Shown: positions 1-8,209 of the stretch, piece by piece
Numbering within the stretch: position 1 is the stretch's first letter
Layout of the letters: each line of letters starts with the position of its first letter
Assembly (NCBI RefSeq): GCF_000230555.1
Contig: NC_016078.1
Location: forward strand, 992,001-1,056,000
Reading direction: 5' to 3'
Length of the DNA: 64,000 nucleotides
Source: Pelagibacterium halotolerans B2
GTDB taxonomy: Bacteria; Pseudomonadota; Alphaproteobacteria; Rhizobiales; Devosiaceae
Notes under the pieces: model-generated
What the model saw: only the letters and a program-made list of their open reading frames with translations
The model's database searches: none
Told to the model about the DNA's origin: nothing
Translations under genes and position numbers: made by a program

Positions 1-224
1 AAGATCGCGTCCGTAAGATCGTCGTGGAGCATTTGAACGTCGAAGCCGACAAGGTCGCTGAAAAGGCCAGCTTCATGGATGATCTGGGGGCGGATTCGCT
101 CGATCAGGTCGAACTCGTGATGGCCTTTGAAGAAGAATTCGGCGTGGAAATCCCTGACGACGCCGCCGAGTCCATCCAGACTTTCGGTGACGCCGTCGCC
201 TTCCTCACCAAGGCCACTGCATAA
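1..224 (+). CDS. acpP: Acyl carrier protein, 5' end missing
   Basis: This is the fatty acid synthase acyl carrier protein, which holds growing acyl chains as thioesters on a phosphopantetheine arm in the cytosol. The window cuts the gene: the reading frame is open from base 3, and the usual family length of about 78 residues implies only a few missing codons. The DSL phosphopantetheine site is visible ([10 protein letters not shown]), with the modified serine encoded at 96-98. The acidic helix II ([11 protein letters not shown]) and the C-terminal helix are intact. fabF follows after 27 bases in the same direction, the standard acpP-fabF order. A GTG at 24 is an internal codon, not the start, because conserved residues continue upstream of it. 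Confidence 0.97.
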   Translation, partial: DRVRKIVVEHLNVEADKVAEKASFMDDLGADSLDQVELVMAFEEEFGVEIPDDAAESIQTFGDAVAFLTKATA

Positions 225-251
225 TCGGCCCAGCCGGTTAGCTTTACGCCC

Positions 252-1523
252 ATGAAAATGCGCCGCGTCGTCGTCACCGGTCTGGGGATTGTCAGCCCTT
301 TGGGCGTGGGTCACCAGACCGTATGGTCAAATATCCTCGCGTCCAAATCCGGCGCGCAGCGTGTTACCGACTTTGAGGTTGGCGATCTGGCCTGCCAGAT
401 CGCCTGCCGCATTCCCATGGGCGATACCGCCGAGGGCAAATTCAATCCCGACGATTGGATGGAGCCCAAGGAACAGCGCAAGGTCGATCCATTCATCGTC
501 TTTGCCATGGCGGCGTCCACCCAGGCCCTTCGCGATTCCGGCTATGAGGCAAAAACCCTCGAACAGCAGGAACGTACAGGCGTCCTCATCGGTTCGGGCA
601 TTGGCGGGGTCGGGGGCATTTACGATGCCTCGATCACCCTCGCCGAAAAGGGCCCGCGTCGCATCAGCCCCTTCTTCATCCCCGGCCGTCTCATCAATCT
701 CGCGTCCGGCTATGTCTCGATCGAGCATGGGCTCAAGGGCCCCAACCACTCGGTCGTCACGGCCTGCTCGACTGGCGCTCACGCCATCGGCGATGCGGCC
801 CGCCTGATCGCCCTCGACGATGCCGACGTGATGGTGGCCGGCGGCGCAGAATCCCCGATCAACCGGCTTTCTCTGGCCGGGTTTGCCGCCTGCCGCGCGC
901 TCTCGACCGGCTTCAACGACACGCCCGAAAAGGCATCGCGCCCCTATGACAAGGACCGCGACGGGTTCGTTATGGGCGAAGGCGCCGGTATTGTCGTTCT
1001 CGAGGAATACGAGCACGCCAGGGCCCGCGGCGCCCATATCTATGGCGAAGTGATCGGCTATGGCCTTTCGGGCGATGCGCACCACATCACAGCGCCCGCA
1101 GACGATGGCAATGGCGGCTTCCGCTCCATGTCCGCTGCTCTCAAACGCGCCGGGATCACCGCTGCCGATATCGATTATATCAACGCCCACGGCACCTCGA
1201 CCCCGCTCGGCGACGAGATCGAACTTGGCGCCGTCACCCGCCTTCTGGGCGAGGCGGCACCCAATGTTGTGATGAGCTCCACCAAATCCGCTGTCGGCCA
1301 CCTGCTCGGCGCCGCCGGCGCTGTCGAAGCGATCTTCTCGCTGCTGGCCATGCGCGACAATATCGCTCCGCCGACCATCAATCTCGACAACCCTTCGGTT
1401 CAGACCGTGATCAATCTGGCCCCGCACAAGCCGGTGGAAAAGGAAATCAACGTCGCGCTGTCCAATTCCTTCGGCTTCGGCGGCACCAATGCGTCCCTGA
1501 TCTTCTCAAAGGTCACCTGGTAA
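252..1523 (+). CDS. fabF: 3-oxoacyl-ACP synthase II (KAS II)
   Basis: Condenses malonyl-ACP with acyl-ACP in fatty acid elongation and partners with the ACP just upstream. The 423-residue protein has the full thiolase-fold condensing enzyme signature: nucleophilic Cys172 in TACSTGA, His313 in NAHGTSTPLGD, Lys345 and His350 in STKSAVGHLLGA, and a Gly-rich C-terminal segment (NSFGFGGTNA). Length and motif spacing fit FabF rather than FabH. The start is the first ATG after acpP. A second ATG two codons later is possible, and no strong ribosome binding site separates the two. Confidence 0.97.
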   Translation: MKMRRVVVTGLGIVSPLGVGHQTVWSNILASKSGAQRVTDFEVGDLACQIACRIPMGDTAEGKFNPDDWMEPKEQRKVDPFIVFAMAASTQALRDSGYEAKTLEQQERTGVLIGSGIGGVGGIYDASITLAEKGPRRISPFFIPGRLINLASGYVSIEHGLKGPNHSVVTACSTGAHAIGDAARLIALDDADVMVAGGAESPINRLSLAGFAACRALSTGFNDTPEKASRPYDKDRDGFVMGEGAGIVVLEEYEHARARGAHIYGEVIGYGLSGDAHHITAPADDGNGGFRSMSAALKRAGITAADIDYINAHGTSTPLGDEIELGAVTRLLGEAAPNVVMSSTKSAVGHLLGAAGAVEAIFSLLAMRDNIAPPTINLDNPSVQTVINLAPHKPVEKEINVALSNSFGFGGTNASLIFSKVTW

Positions 1524-1767
1524 GGGACCCCATACTTTCCGGTCGTCGTCCTCGGACTTGACCCGGGGACCTGCCACCTCTCCGCTGCCACGGCAGAAGT
1601 GGCTGCAAACGCCGGCTCAGCGCCCCCAATCCCCCATTTGACCCTTGTTTTCGCCCGATTTTTTGGCCCATATGACCGTGCGGCCCATGCGGATTCGCAC
1701 GCATAGACTATCCTTGATATGACGGGCCCAAGACCCGCGCCAGACCGAAGGGACGGAACTCGACCGT
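1524..1767. other. fabF-mltG spacer with a degenerate dispersed repeat
   Basis: This 244-base gap has no convincing gene. Its left part (1545-1571) carries a degenerate copy of the palindromic repeat found elsewhere in the window (core GACTTGACCCGGGGACC). The rest shows no clear terminator. Because mltG has a reasonable AAGGGA ribosome binding site close to its ATG, the gap probably also holds the mltG promoter, although no convincing -35/-10 pair is seen. Confidence 0.5.
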
Positions 1768-2910
1768 ATGGCCGACCGCAAGAAAAAGAACCGCCGCCGT
1801 TCGTCCAATGGCTTTTTCGAGGCCCTCAATGGCCTACTGACCCTCATTCTGCTCGCCCTTCTCGGCGTCGCTGGCGTATTCATCTACGGCGTAACGGTCT
1901 TTAACGCCGAAGGACCGTTCGATGAGGACCGCAGTTTCGTCGTGGAATCCGGCAATGTCCTCGGCACCGTCGCCTCGCGCCTTGAGGAACAGGGGTTCAT
2001 TTCCAACGCCGACGTCTTCAATTACGGCTCACGTCTTCTGCGCCGCGGCAATGACCTGCGGGCGGGCGAATTCAACATCGCCGCTGGCTCCTCCATGCTC
2101 GATATCATCCAGGAGCTGACCGAGGGCACGCCCATCCAGCATCAGGTCGTGGTCCCCGAGGGGTTCACCTCCTGGCAGGTTGTCGAGCGCGTCAACGCCG
2201 ACCCCGACCTGACCGGAAACATCGAAGTCCTGCCGCCCGAAGGCAGCCTGCTGCCCGGTGCCTATTCCTATCGCCGCGGCGACACCCGCCAGTCGGTGAT
2301 CGACGCCATGACCGCCGCTATGGACGAGGCGTTGGCCGAGATCTGGGCGGGCCGCGACGAGGACCTGCCCATCGACGATCCCGCCGATCTGGTCATTCTC
2401 GCCTCCATTGTGGAGCGCGAAACCGGCCTGGCCAGCGAACGGCCCCAGGTTGCCGCCGTGTTCGTCAACCGGCTCCGGGTCGGCATGCGCCTTCAGTCCG
2501 ACCCCACCATCATCTACGGCATCACGCTGGGGCAGGGGGCGCTGGGGCGCGGCCTGCGCCGTTCCGAAATCGATCAGGTCACGCCCTATAACACCTATCA
2601 GATCGATGGCCTGCCCGCCGGACCCATCGCCAATCCGGGCATCGATTCCCTGCGCGCCGTCGCCCACCCCGACGAGCACGATTATCTCTATTTCGTCGCC
2701 AAAGGCGCTGTACCCTCCGATGGTCACGTCTTTGCCGAAACCTATGCCGAGCATCAGCAAAATGTCGCTGCCTATCGCGAAATCGAGCGCCAGGCCGCCG
2801 AGGACGCCGCCGATGCCGAAGCGCAGGCTGAAATGGACGCCATAGAGGCCGAGGAGGCCGCCGAGGCGGGCGATCCGGCAGCCGAAGAACCCGCAGCCGA
2901 AAGCCAGTAG
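1768..2910 (+). CDS. mltG: Endolytic transglycosylase MltG
   Basis: Inner-membrane lytic transglycosylase that cleaves nascent glycan strands and is thought to set peptidoglycan chain length. The 380-residue protein starts with a basic cytoplasmic stretch (KKKNRRR) and one transmembrane helix at roughly residues 18-40. The YceG domain follows, with a LysM-like part (VVPEGFTSWQVVERV) and the catalytic region ASIVERETG (about 212-220), whose glutamates include the expected catalytic residue. MRLQSDPTIIYG and NTYQIDGLPAGPIANPG are family hallmarks. The last 45 or so residues are an Ala/Glu-rich tail of low complexity. yicC starts two bases after the stop, so the two are co-transcribed. Confidence 0.96.
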   Translation: MADRKKKNRRRSSNGFFEALNGLLTLILLALLGVAGVFIYGVTVFNAEGPFDEDRSFVVESGNVLGTVASRLEEQGFISNADVFNYGSRLLRRGNDLRAGEFNIAAGSSMLDIIQELTEGTPIQHQVVVPEGFTSWQVVERVNADPDLTGNIEVLPPEGSLLPGAYSYRRGDTRQSVIDAMTAAMDEALAEIWAGRDEDLPIDDPADLVILASIVERETGLASERPQVAAVFVNRLRVGMRLQSDPTIIYGITLGQGALGRGLRRSEIDQVTPYNTYQIDGLPAGPIANPGIDSLRAVAHPDEHDYLYFVAKGAVPSDGHVFAETYAEHQQNVAAYREIERQAAEDAADAEAQAEMDAIEAEEAAEAGDPAAEEPAAESQ

Positions 2911-2912
2911 GG

Positions 2913-3806
2913 ATGGGACAGCCACTCGCTTCGATGACCGGCTTCGGGCGCGCCAGCGCCCAGAGCGATGGCTATTCCATCCTCGTGGAAATCAAGTCGG
3001 TCAACGGGCGCGGTCTGGATATCCGCTCGCGGCTGTCGCCCGGCCTTGACGTTCTCGATGGCGATATCCGCCGCATGGTCGGCGAGAAGCTGGCCCGAGG
3101 TTCGGTCTCGATCTTCATCAACCTCCAGCGTCACGCCGCCGATGCCGATCTTGTGGTCAATGAGCGCGCCCTCGATCGCGTTCTCAATCTGATCGAGAGC
3201 CTCGAAAAGCGCATCGACGCCCGCAAGCCCTCCATCGAAGCCATCCTTGCCCTAAAGGGCGTCATGGAGGCCGAAGAGCCGCAACTGACCCCGGACCTCG
3301 AAGAGCGCCTGCACGCAGCGGTGCTCGACTGTCTCGGCGTAGCGCTCAACGCCCTCGTCGAATCCCGCCGCGCCGAAGGCGCGCGCATCGGCGCCGTCAT
3401 CGCCCGGCATATCGAGGAAATCGCTGTCCTCGCCGATGCCGCGCGCGCCCATCCGGCCCGCTCGCGCGAGGCCATCCTCGCCCGCCTGAGTGAGCAGGTC
3501 GCAACGCTCCTCGATGCCGAAAAGGGCTTGTCCGAAGAGCGCCTGCACCAGGAAGCGGCGCTGCTGGCCACCAAGGCCGATATTGCCGAGGAACTAGACC
3601 GCTTCACCGCCCACGTCACCGCCGCCCGCGATCTTTTGGGCAAGGGTGGCCCGGTCGGTCGCAAGCTCGATTTCCTCAGCCAGGAATTCAACCGCGAGGC
3701 CAATACGCTCTGCTCGAAAAGCAATGATGTGAGCCTGACCGCCATCGGACTTGACCTCAAGGCGGCTATCGATCAGTTACGGGAGCAGGTCCAGAATCTG
3801 GAGTAG
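2913..3806 (+). CDS. YicC/YloC family endoribonuclease
   Basis: Member of the YicC/YloC family, whose characterised members act as endoribonucleases. The 297-residue length is typical. The N-terminus SMTGFGRAS is the family signature, and the C-terminal DUF1732 part includes GRKLDFLSQEFNREANTL and a closing helix (LREQVQNLE). It sits two bases behind mltG and 40 bases before gmk. Proximity to gmk is a very widespread bacterial arrangement and supports the call. The start overlaps nothing and is preceded by the mltG stop and a minimal GG. Confidence 0.95.
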   Translation: MGQPLASMTGFGRASAQSDGYSILVEIKSVNGRGLDIRSRLSPGLDVLDGDIRRMVGEKLARGSVSIFINLQRHAADADLVVNERALDRVLNLIESLEKRIDARKPSIEAILALKGVMEAEEPQLTPDLEERLHAAVLDCLGVALNALVESRRAEGARIGAVIARHIEEIAVLADAARAHPARSREAILARLSEQVATLLDAEKGLSEERLHQEAALLATKADIAEELDRFTAHVTAARDLLGKGGPVGRKLDFLSQEFNREANTLCSKSNDVSLTAIGLDLKAAIDQLREQVQNLE

Positions 3807-3846
3807 TCCGGAAGACGCCGGACGGATGAGGGCAGGGAATACGACA

Positions 3847-4491
3847 ATGATGGATTTTGCGCGCCGCGGCGTCATGCTGGTGATCGCTTCGCCGTCGGGG
3901 GCCGGGAAATCCTCGATCTCGCGCCAATTGTTCGCTCAGGATCCCAACATCCGCCTGTCCGTCTCGATCACCACCCGCACCCGCCGCACCGACGAGATCG
4001 ACGGCACCCATTATCATTTCATCGACGTCCCCACCTTCGAGAAGATGCGCGACCGGGGCGAGCTGCTCGAATGGGCCGAGGTCCACGGCAATTATTACGC
4101 CACCCCCCGCGAAAAGGTCGAGGAACGTCTCTCGACCGGCAAGGATATCCTGTTCGATATCGACTACCAGGGCACGCTGCAGCTCTATGAGAACTGCCGC
4201 GAGGACATGGTCACGGTTTTCATCCTGCCCCCCTCGATTGCCGAATTGCGCGCCCGCCTCGAACGCCGCGCCCAGGACAGCGTCGGCACCATCGAAAAGC
4301 GCCTGCGCAACGCCCGCAAGGAGATGGAGCACTATTCGGAATACGATTACGTGCTGGTCAACGAAGACCTCGAACAATCGGTGCAGATGGTCCGCTCCAT
4401 CCTCGCCAGCGCCCGCCTCCAGCGCGGCCGCCAGACAAAGCTCGAAGGCTTTGTCGATGAGTTGAAAGCCCAGATCGACGCTTTGGGTTAG
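3847..4491 (+). CDS. gmk: Guanylate kinase
   Basis: Phosphorylates GMP to GDP with ATP in guanine nucleotide synthesis. The P-loop PSGAGKSS lies at residues 16-23. The GMP-binding section THYHFIDVPTFEKM is followed by ILFDIDYQGTLQL and the lid region RLERRAQDSVGTIEKRL. The reading frame stays open back to 3751 inside yicC, but those extra 32 codons do not resemble the family. The start is therefore placed at ATG 3847, giving 214 residues; the next codon is also ATG. The downstream vapB-like gene begins after 63 bases. Confidence 0.96.
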   Translation: MMDFARRGVMLVIASPSGAGKSSISRQLFAQDPNIRLSVSITTRTRRTDEIDGTHYHFIDVPTFEKMRDRGELLEWAEVHGNYYATPREKVEERLSTGKDILFDIDYQGTLQLYENCREDMVTVFILPPSIAELRARLERRAQDSVGTIEKRLRNARKEMEHYSEYDYVLVNEDLEQSVQMVRSILASARLQRGRQTKLEGFVDELKAQIDALG

Positions 4492-4525
4492 CCTGCCATC
4501 TTGATGGCAGGTTGATCGGAACCTA

Positions 4526-4543
4526 TATTGGAGGCCTCATATA
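4526..4543. promoter_or_regulatory. Imperfect inverted repeat upstream of the vapBC-like pair
   Basis: A dyad centred between 4534 and 4535 has inner arms GAGG/CCTC and outer TAT/ATA, with two mismatched pairs between them. It ends immediately before the AGGGAGG ribosome binding site (4543-4549) of the antitoxin gene. This is where autoregulating VapB-type antitoxins usually bind. The operator role is inferred from symmetry and position only. Confidence 0.4.
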
Positions 4544-4554
4544 GGGAGGCGCCA

Positions 4555-4803
4555 ATGGCTCAACCTCAACTGTCCGTCCGCTCCAGCAAGGCCCGCGATC
4601 TCGCCCACCGCCTGGCGCAGCGCGAAAACCGTACGATCGCCGAAGTGGTCGAACGGGCGCTCGAAGCCTATGAAATCAGGGAAACCGGGCAGGAACCGGC
4701 AGCGGATTTCTTCAGGCGCTTGAACGCAGAATGCAGTACTGATGTGGATCTCGACAAAGTGCTGGCAGAAATTCGCAAACCCTACAAAGGTATCGACCTT
4801 TGA
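4555..4803 (+). CDS. VapB-family type II antitoxin
   Basis: Short antitoxin-like protein of 82 residues with an N-terminal DNA-binding stretch (LSVRSSKARDLAHRLAQREN followed by RTIAEVVERALEAYE). This pattern is typical of the Rv0623-type VapB antitoxins, which repress their own operon and neutralise a PIN toxin. The acidic C-terminus would wrap the toxin. ATG 4555 is chosen over an upstream in-frame start because AGGGAGG sits five bases ahead of it. The stop overlaps the start of the PIN-domain gene, the classic coupled arrangement. Confidence 0.85.
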   Translation: MAQPQLSVRSSKARDLAHRLAQRENRTIAEVVERALEAYEIRETGQEPAADFFRRLNAECSTDVDLDKVLAEIRKPYKGIDL

Positions 4804-5213
4804 TCTTCGTCGATACCAACGTCATGTCCGAGCCGCTGAAGAAAGTGCCTGATCGCGCCGTTATGCACTGGCTCGATACTCATGATTCTGAAATCGTGAT
4901 TTCGAGTGTCGTCATTGCTGAACTTGCTTTTGGCATTGAGAGAATACGGCCGGATGAGCGAGCGAAACGGCTTGAAGAAGGGCTGTTTCGCATCCGGCAG
5001 CGCTATAGCAGCCGCATTTTCACCTTCACCGAAGAGGCCGCGATGGCCTATGGCACGATCGTGGGACAATTGGCGCGCCGCGGTCGGAACCTGACTGCAT
5101 TTGACGGCATGATTGCCGCCATCGCGCTGGTCAATGGTGGCCGCCTCGCCACCCGCAACATCCGCGATTTCGAAACCACCGGCCTTGATCTGGTCTCGCC
5201 CTGGGCTGCCTAG
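4800..5213 (+). CDS. vapC: PIN-domain ribonuclease toxin (VapC family)
   Basis: Probable metal-dependent ribonuclease toxin of the VapC/FitB type, 137 residues. The PIN acidic site is complete: Asp5 in FVDTNV, Glu41 in IAELAFGIE, Asp102 in AFDGMIAA, and Asp123 in IRDFE. The start is a TTG at 4800 overlapping the antitoxin stop (TTGA), which favours translational coupling. At its 3' end the gene overlaps the convergent rsmA stop by four bases. Base composition in the first half is visibly lower in GC than gmk or rsmA, consistent with acquisition between two housekeeping genes. Confidence 0.9.
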   Translation: MIFVDTNVMSEPLKKVPDRAVMHWLDTHDSEIVISSVVIAELAFGIERIRPDERAKRLEEGLFRIRQRYSSRIFTFTEEAAMAYGTIVGQLARRGRNLTAFDGMIAAIALVNGGRLATRNIRDFETTGLDLVSPWAA

Positions 5214-6055
5214 CCCCGCAGTTTAGCCACTTCCCGCGCCATCGCGATATAGGTCGAAACCGGAAGCGTTTCCGCCCGCTCGTCGCCCTTGAGGCCGACA
5301 GCGCCAAACAGCGCCTCAAGCGGCACACCCAGCCCCTTCAAACTCTGGCGGATCATCTTGCGCCGCTGGCCGAACGCATGCCGCGTCACCTCTTCCAATG
5401 CCCGCACCGGCACGTCGGTCTCCACCTGTTTGGGCACAATGTGTACAACTGACGAGGTCACCTTCGGTGGTGGCGTAAAGGCGTTGCGATCGAGGTTCAT
5501 GGCGATCCGCGCGTCGCCGCGCCATCCCGTCAGCACTCCCAGCCGTCCATACGCCTTGTCGCCGGGCCTCGCCACGATTCGCTCGGCGACCTCGCGCTGA
5601 AACATCAGCGTCAGGCTCTCGAACCACGCGGGCCAGGGCTCCTGCGACAACCAGCCGGTCAAAAGCGGGGTGGCAATATTGTAGGGCAGGTTGGCGACGA
5701 TCTTCGTCCGGCCCTCGGCCAGCACCCGATAGTCGATCTCCAGCGCATCGGCCGAAATTACCTCGAGCCTGCCTCGATAGGCCTGGGAAATCTGTGCAAG
5801 GGCAGGCAGCGCCCGTTCGTCGCGCTCTATGGCGATGACCTTTTTCGCTCCCGCCGCCAGCAGAGCCCGCGTCAGCCCGCCGGGCCCCGGCCCCACCTCG
5901 ATCACCGTGACATCGGTCAGATCGCCTGCACTGCGCGCGATCCGCGCCGTCAGGTTCAGATCGAGCAGGAAATTCTGCCCCAGTTCCTTTTTCGCACGCA
6001 GCCCATGCTCCGCGATCACTTCACGAAGCGGCGGTAAACTATCGATCTGACTCAT
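5210..6055 (-). CDS. rsmA: 16S rRNA (adenine1518-N6/adenine1519-N6)-dimethyltransferase
   Basis: Dimethylates the two adjacent adenines in the 3' terminal helix of 16S rRNA late in 30S assembly (KsgA). The 281-residue protein shows [11 protein letters not shown], the SAM-binding motif [10 protein letters not shown] (about residues 53-62), the acidic IERDERALP segment and the catalytic NLPYNI motif. The ATG at 6055 overlaps the pdxA stop as ATGA, so it is the last gene of the lptF-to-rsmA operon. An open frame continues upstream but lies within pdxA. The gene overlaps vapC tail to tail. Confidence 0.97.
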   Translation of the reverse strand: MSQIDSLPPLREVIAEHGLRAKKELGQNFLLDLNLTARIARSAGDLTDVTVIEVGPGPGGLTRALLAAGAKKVIAIERDERALPALAQISQAYRGRLEVISADALEIDYRVLAEGRTKIVANLPYNIATPLLTGWLSQEPWPAWFESLTLMFQREVAERIVARPGDKAYGRLGVLTGWRGDARIAMNLDRNAFTPPPKVTSSVVHIVPKQVETDVPVRALEEVTRHAFGQRRKMIRQSLKGLGVPLEALFGAVGLKGDERAETLPVSTYIAMAREVAKLRG

Positions 6056-7038
6056 GAAATTGCGTCCGCCAGCCGTATCGCCGCCAGCATGGAGTTGGGC
6101 GAAGCCTTGCCCGTTCCCGCCAGCGAGAATGCAGTGCCGTGGTCGGGCGAGGTGCGCACGATAGGCAGTCCGAGCGTCACGTTGACCCCCGCGTCGAAGG
6201 CCACCGTCTTGATCGGGATCAGTGCCTGATCGTGATACATCGCCACAACACAATCGTAATTGCGCCAGTGCGGCGGATAGAAAAGCGTATCGGCCGACAA
6301 GGGCCCGAACACGTCGATCCCCTCGGTCCGCAGTGCGGCCAGTGCGGGAATGATTGTCTCGACCTCTTCAGTCCCGATCATCCCATCTTCTCCGGCATGC
6401 GGATTGAGCCCTGCCACGCCGATCTTTGGGGCGGCGATGCCGAATCGGGCCGCAAGGTCGCGCGCGATCACGCGGATGGTATCAAGGATCAATTGATGCG
6501 TGATTTGTCCCGGAACGTCGGCCAGCGGGATATGAATGGTCAGCGGCACGCAGCGCAGATCGTCATGCGCCAGCATCATCACGGGCAGGGGCGTGAAGTC
6601 GTCCTCGGCGCAAAGCGCGGCAAGAAATTCGGTGTGCCCGGGATATTCGAATCCGGCCCCATAAAGCGCTGCCTTGTGTATGGGCGCCGTAACCACGCCC
6701 CGAAACGCCCCCGCCTGCACCGCCTCGACGGCCTGTGCAATGGCCCCGACCACCACGGGCGCCGTATTGGGATCGGGCTCGCCGGGCGTATCGTCGACAT
6801 CCCCGGCAATATCGATCACCGGCAGGGCGGTTTCAAACGCTGCCGCTGCCTCGCGGGCCGCTACCGCCCTGACCTCGATATCGAGCCCGAGCCGGGCCGC
6901 CCGTGCGGCCAGAAAGCCGGCATGGCCGTAAACGGCAAAGACCGGCAGTCCAAGGGACCGCCGGTCGGCGTAAAGTTGCACGATGAGATCGGGACCGATG
7001 CCGGCAGGCTCGCCCATGGTGAGCGCAAGCGGGGTCAC
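6052..7038 (-). CDS. pdxA: 4-hydroxythreonine-4-phosphate dehydrogenase
   Basis: Oxidises 4-phosphohydroxy-L-threonine in the DXP-dependent pyridoxal phosphate pathway. The 328 residues begin with the family signature [12 protein letters not shown]. Metal and substrate sites are visible in [32 protein letters not shown] and [11 protein letters not shown], with the terminal [10 protein letters not shown]. It lies 13 bases downstream of surA and overlaps rsmA by four bases. The surA-pdxA-rsmA order is conserved across many Proteobacteria and fixes the assignment. Confidence 0.97.
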   Translation of the reverse strand: MTPLALTMGEPAGIGPDLIVQLYADRRSLGLPVFAVYGHAGFLAARAARLGLDIEVRAVAAREAAAAFETALPVIDIAGDVDDTPGEPDPNTAPVVVGAIAQAVEAVQAGAFRGVVTAPIHKAALYGAGFEYPGHTEFLAALCAEDDFTPLPVMMLAHDDLRCVPLTIHIPLADVPGQITHQLILDTIRVIARDLAARFGIAAPKIGVAGLNPHAGEDGMIGTEEVETIIPALAALRTEGIDVFGPLSADTLFYPPHWRNYDCVVAMYHDQALIPIKTVAFDAGVNVTLGLPIVRTSPDHGTAFSLAGTGKASPNSMLAAIRLADAIS

Positions 7039-7051
7039 GGTCGCTCGCCTG

Positions 7052-7972
7052 CTAGCGGCGGATGATCGCGGCGTTGGCGCGCAGGCGCTCCAGATACGCC
7101 TCGGCTTCGGCCTGCAATGCGTCAGTGCCCGCTTCCTGGCGCAGTTCTTCGGTCAGGAAGGTCAGGTCCTGCGCCTCTGCCTTCTCGCAGATGGCCAGCA
7201 TCGAAACGCCGTTCTCGACGACGCGCGGGCTGGAAATCTGCCCGACCGTGAGACCGGCCAGTTCGTTGGCAATGGCGTCTGGAAGCTGGGTTGCATGGCG
7301 CCGCCCCAGGTCGCGCACCGCGGCGTCGGTGAACTGGATGGCCAGATCGACCGCCGCATCGCACCCGGTATAGCGCCCGCGATACTGATTGGCTTCCGCG
7401 GTCCGGCGAGAGGCCGAAATGCCCGACCCCTGCGGAATGACGAACAGCACTTCCTTGAGGATATAATCGAACCCGAGCGCGGGGGTGACCTGCTCGGCCG
7501 CCTGCATTTCAAGGTCGAGTTCGGAAAGCTGGATACGCTGGCGCAACACCTGGGAAACCACCTGCTGCCAGGCGATGGCCGCCTCGAGCCGGTCGCGCAG
7601 ACTGTCGGGATTGACCCCGTTCTGGGTCAGGATGCCGTTGAGGTTGGACACGCTTGAGCGCATGTTGGTGGCGATATCGGAAAAGGCTGAATCGACCTGC
7701 CCGTCCGAAACGCTGATGCCAAGGCGCGATGCCTCGGCCAGCTTGATCGCGTCGTCGATCAGAGAGTCTGTCGCCAATTGTATTCTTGCCGAATTGCTCG
7801 ATCCCTGGCCCTCGAGACGCAGCAGATTGGCACGATCGTTGATCTGCTGGTCGGTGATCGGCTGGCCGTTGACGGTCACGCGCGCGCCCTGCGCCTGCGC
7901 TGCGACGGCCATCAAGGCCAGTCCCAGAGCCAGACAGATGCCAGCGGTTCTGAATGCGAGCCATTGTCTCAT
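7052..7972 (-). CDS. SurA-like periplasmic chaperone / peptidyl-prolyl isomerase
   Basis: Periplasmic outer-membrane protein chaperone of the SurA type, 306 residues. A signal peptide is clear (LALGLALMAVAAQAQG, cleavage near residue 29). The N-terminal SurA domain follows (VTVNGQPITDQQINDRANLL). The C-terminal part has parvulin-like spacing but weak rotamase motifs, so isomerase activity is uncertain. ATG 7972 is chosen because it gives the signal peptide; the open frame upstream adds 55 residues with no family character. Its place directly after lptD matches its known role in folding LptD. Confidence 0.85.
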   Translation of the reverse strand: MRQWLAFRTAGICLALGLALMAVAAQAQGARVTVNGQPITDQQINDRANLLRLEGQGSSNSARIQLATDSLIDDAIKLAEASRLGISVSDGQVDSAFSDIATNMRSSVSNLNGILTQNGVNPDSLRDRLEAAIAWQQVVSQVLRQRIQLSELDLEMQAAEQVTPALGFDYILKEVLFVIPQGSGISASRRTAEANQYRGRYTGCDAAVDLAIQFTDAAVRDLGRRHATQLPDAIANELAGLTVGQISSPRVVENGVSMLAICEKAEAQDLTFLTEELRQEAGTDALQAEAEAYLERLRANAAIIRR

Positions 7973-8003
7973 GTGTTCCGCTCCCTGAAAGCGTCTTTTA
8001 GAG

Positions 8004-8074
8004 CACTTCCAGGATAAGTGGAAACCACTTATCCGGTTCGGAAGCGCGACAAGATAAGGCATTGGAGCAGTTGA
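8004..8074. repeat. Rhizobial-type intergenic palindrome
   Basis: The surA-lptD gap contains a compact element bounded by GAGCA motifs. Its centre is a perfect 10-base inverted repeat, GGATAAGTGG at 8012-8021 and CCACTTATCC at 8025-8034, with an AAA loop, flanked by TTCC and GGTTCGGAAGCGC. The layout (gagca, ttcc, aagtgg-loop-ccactt, ggttcggaa) resembles small palindromic intergenic elements common in Rhizobiales genomes. In the lptD-surA transcript it would form a strong hairpin without a U-run. Confidence 0.6.
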
Positions 8075-8209
8075 CGCGATTCGAAGAAAAGCGGAAATGC
8101 TCCGGCCAAAGCCGTCCTCTAGCACAAATGCGGCCAAATTCGGCAGTTGCGATTGGGATTTGTTTAAAGCCTTACCGGTCGGAATGGAAATGGCTTTTGC
8201 AAGTCGGCG

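Noticed and set aside
327..1427. Long open frame on the minus strand within fabF
   Set aside because: Antisense to a conserved gene, no family motifs and strongly biased composition; a typical mirror frame in GC-rich DNA.
3751..3846. N-terminal extension of gmk into yicC
   Set aside because: The extra 32 residues overlap yicC and do not match guanylate kinases, whose start fits ATG 3847.
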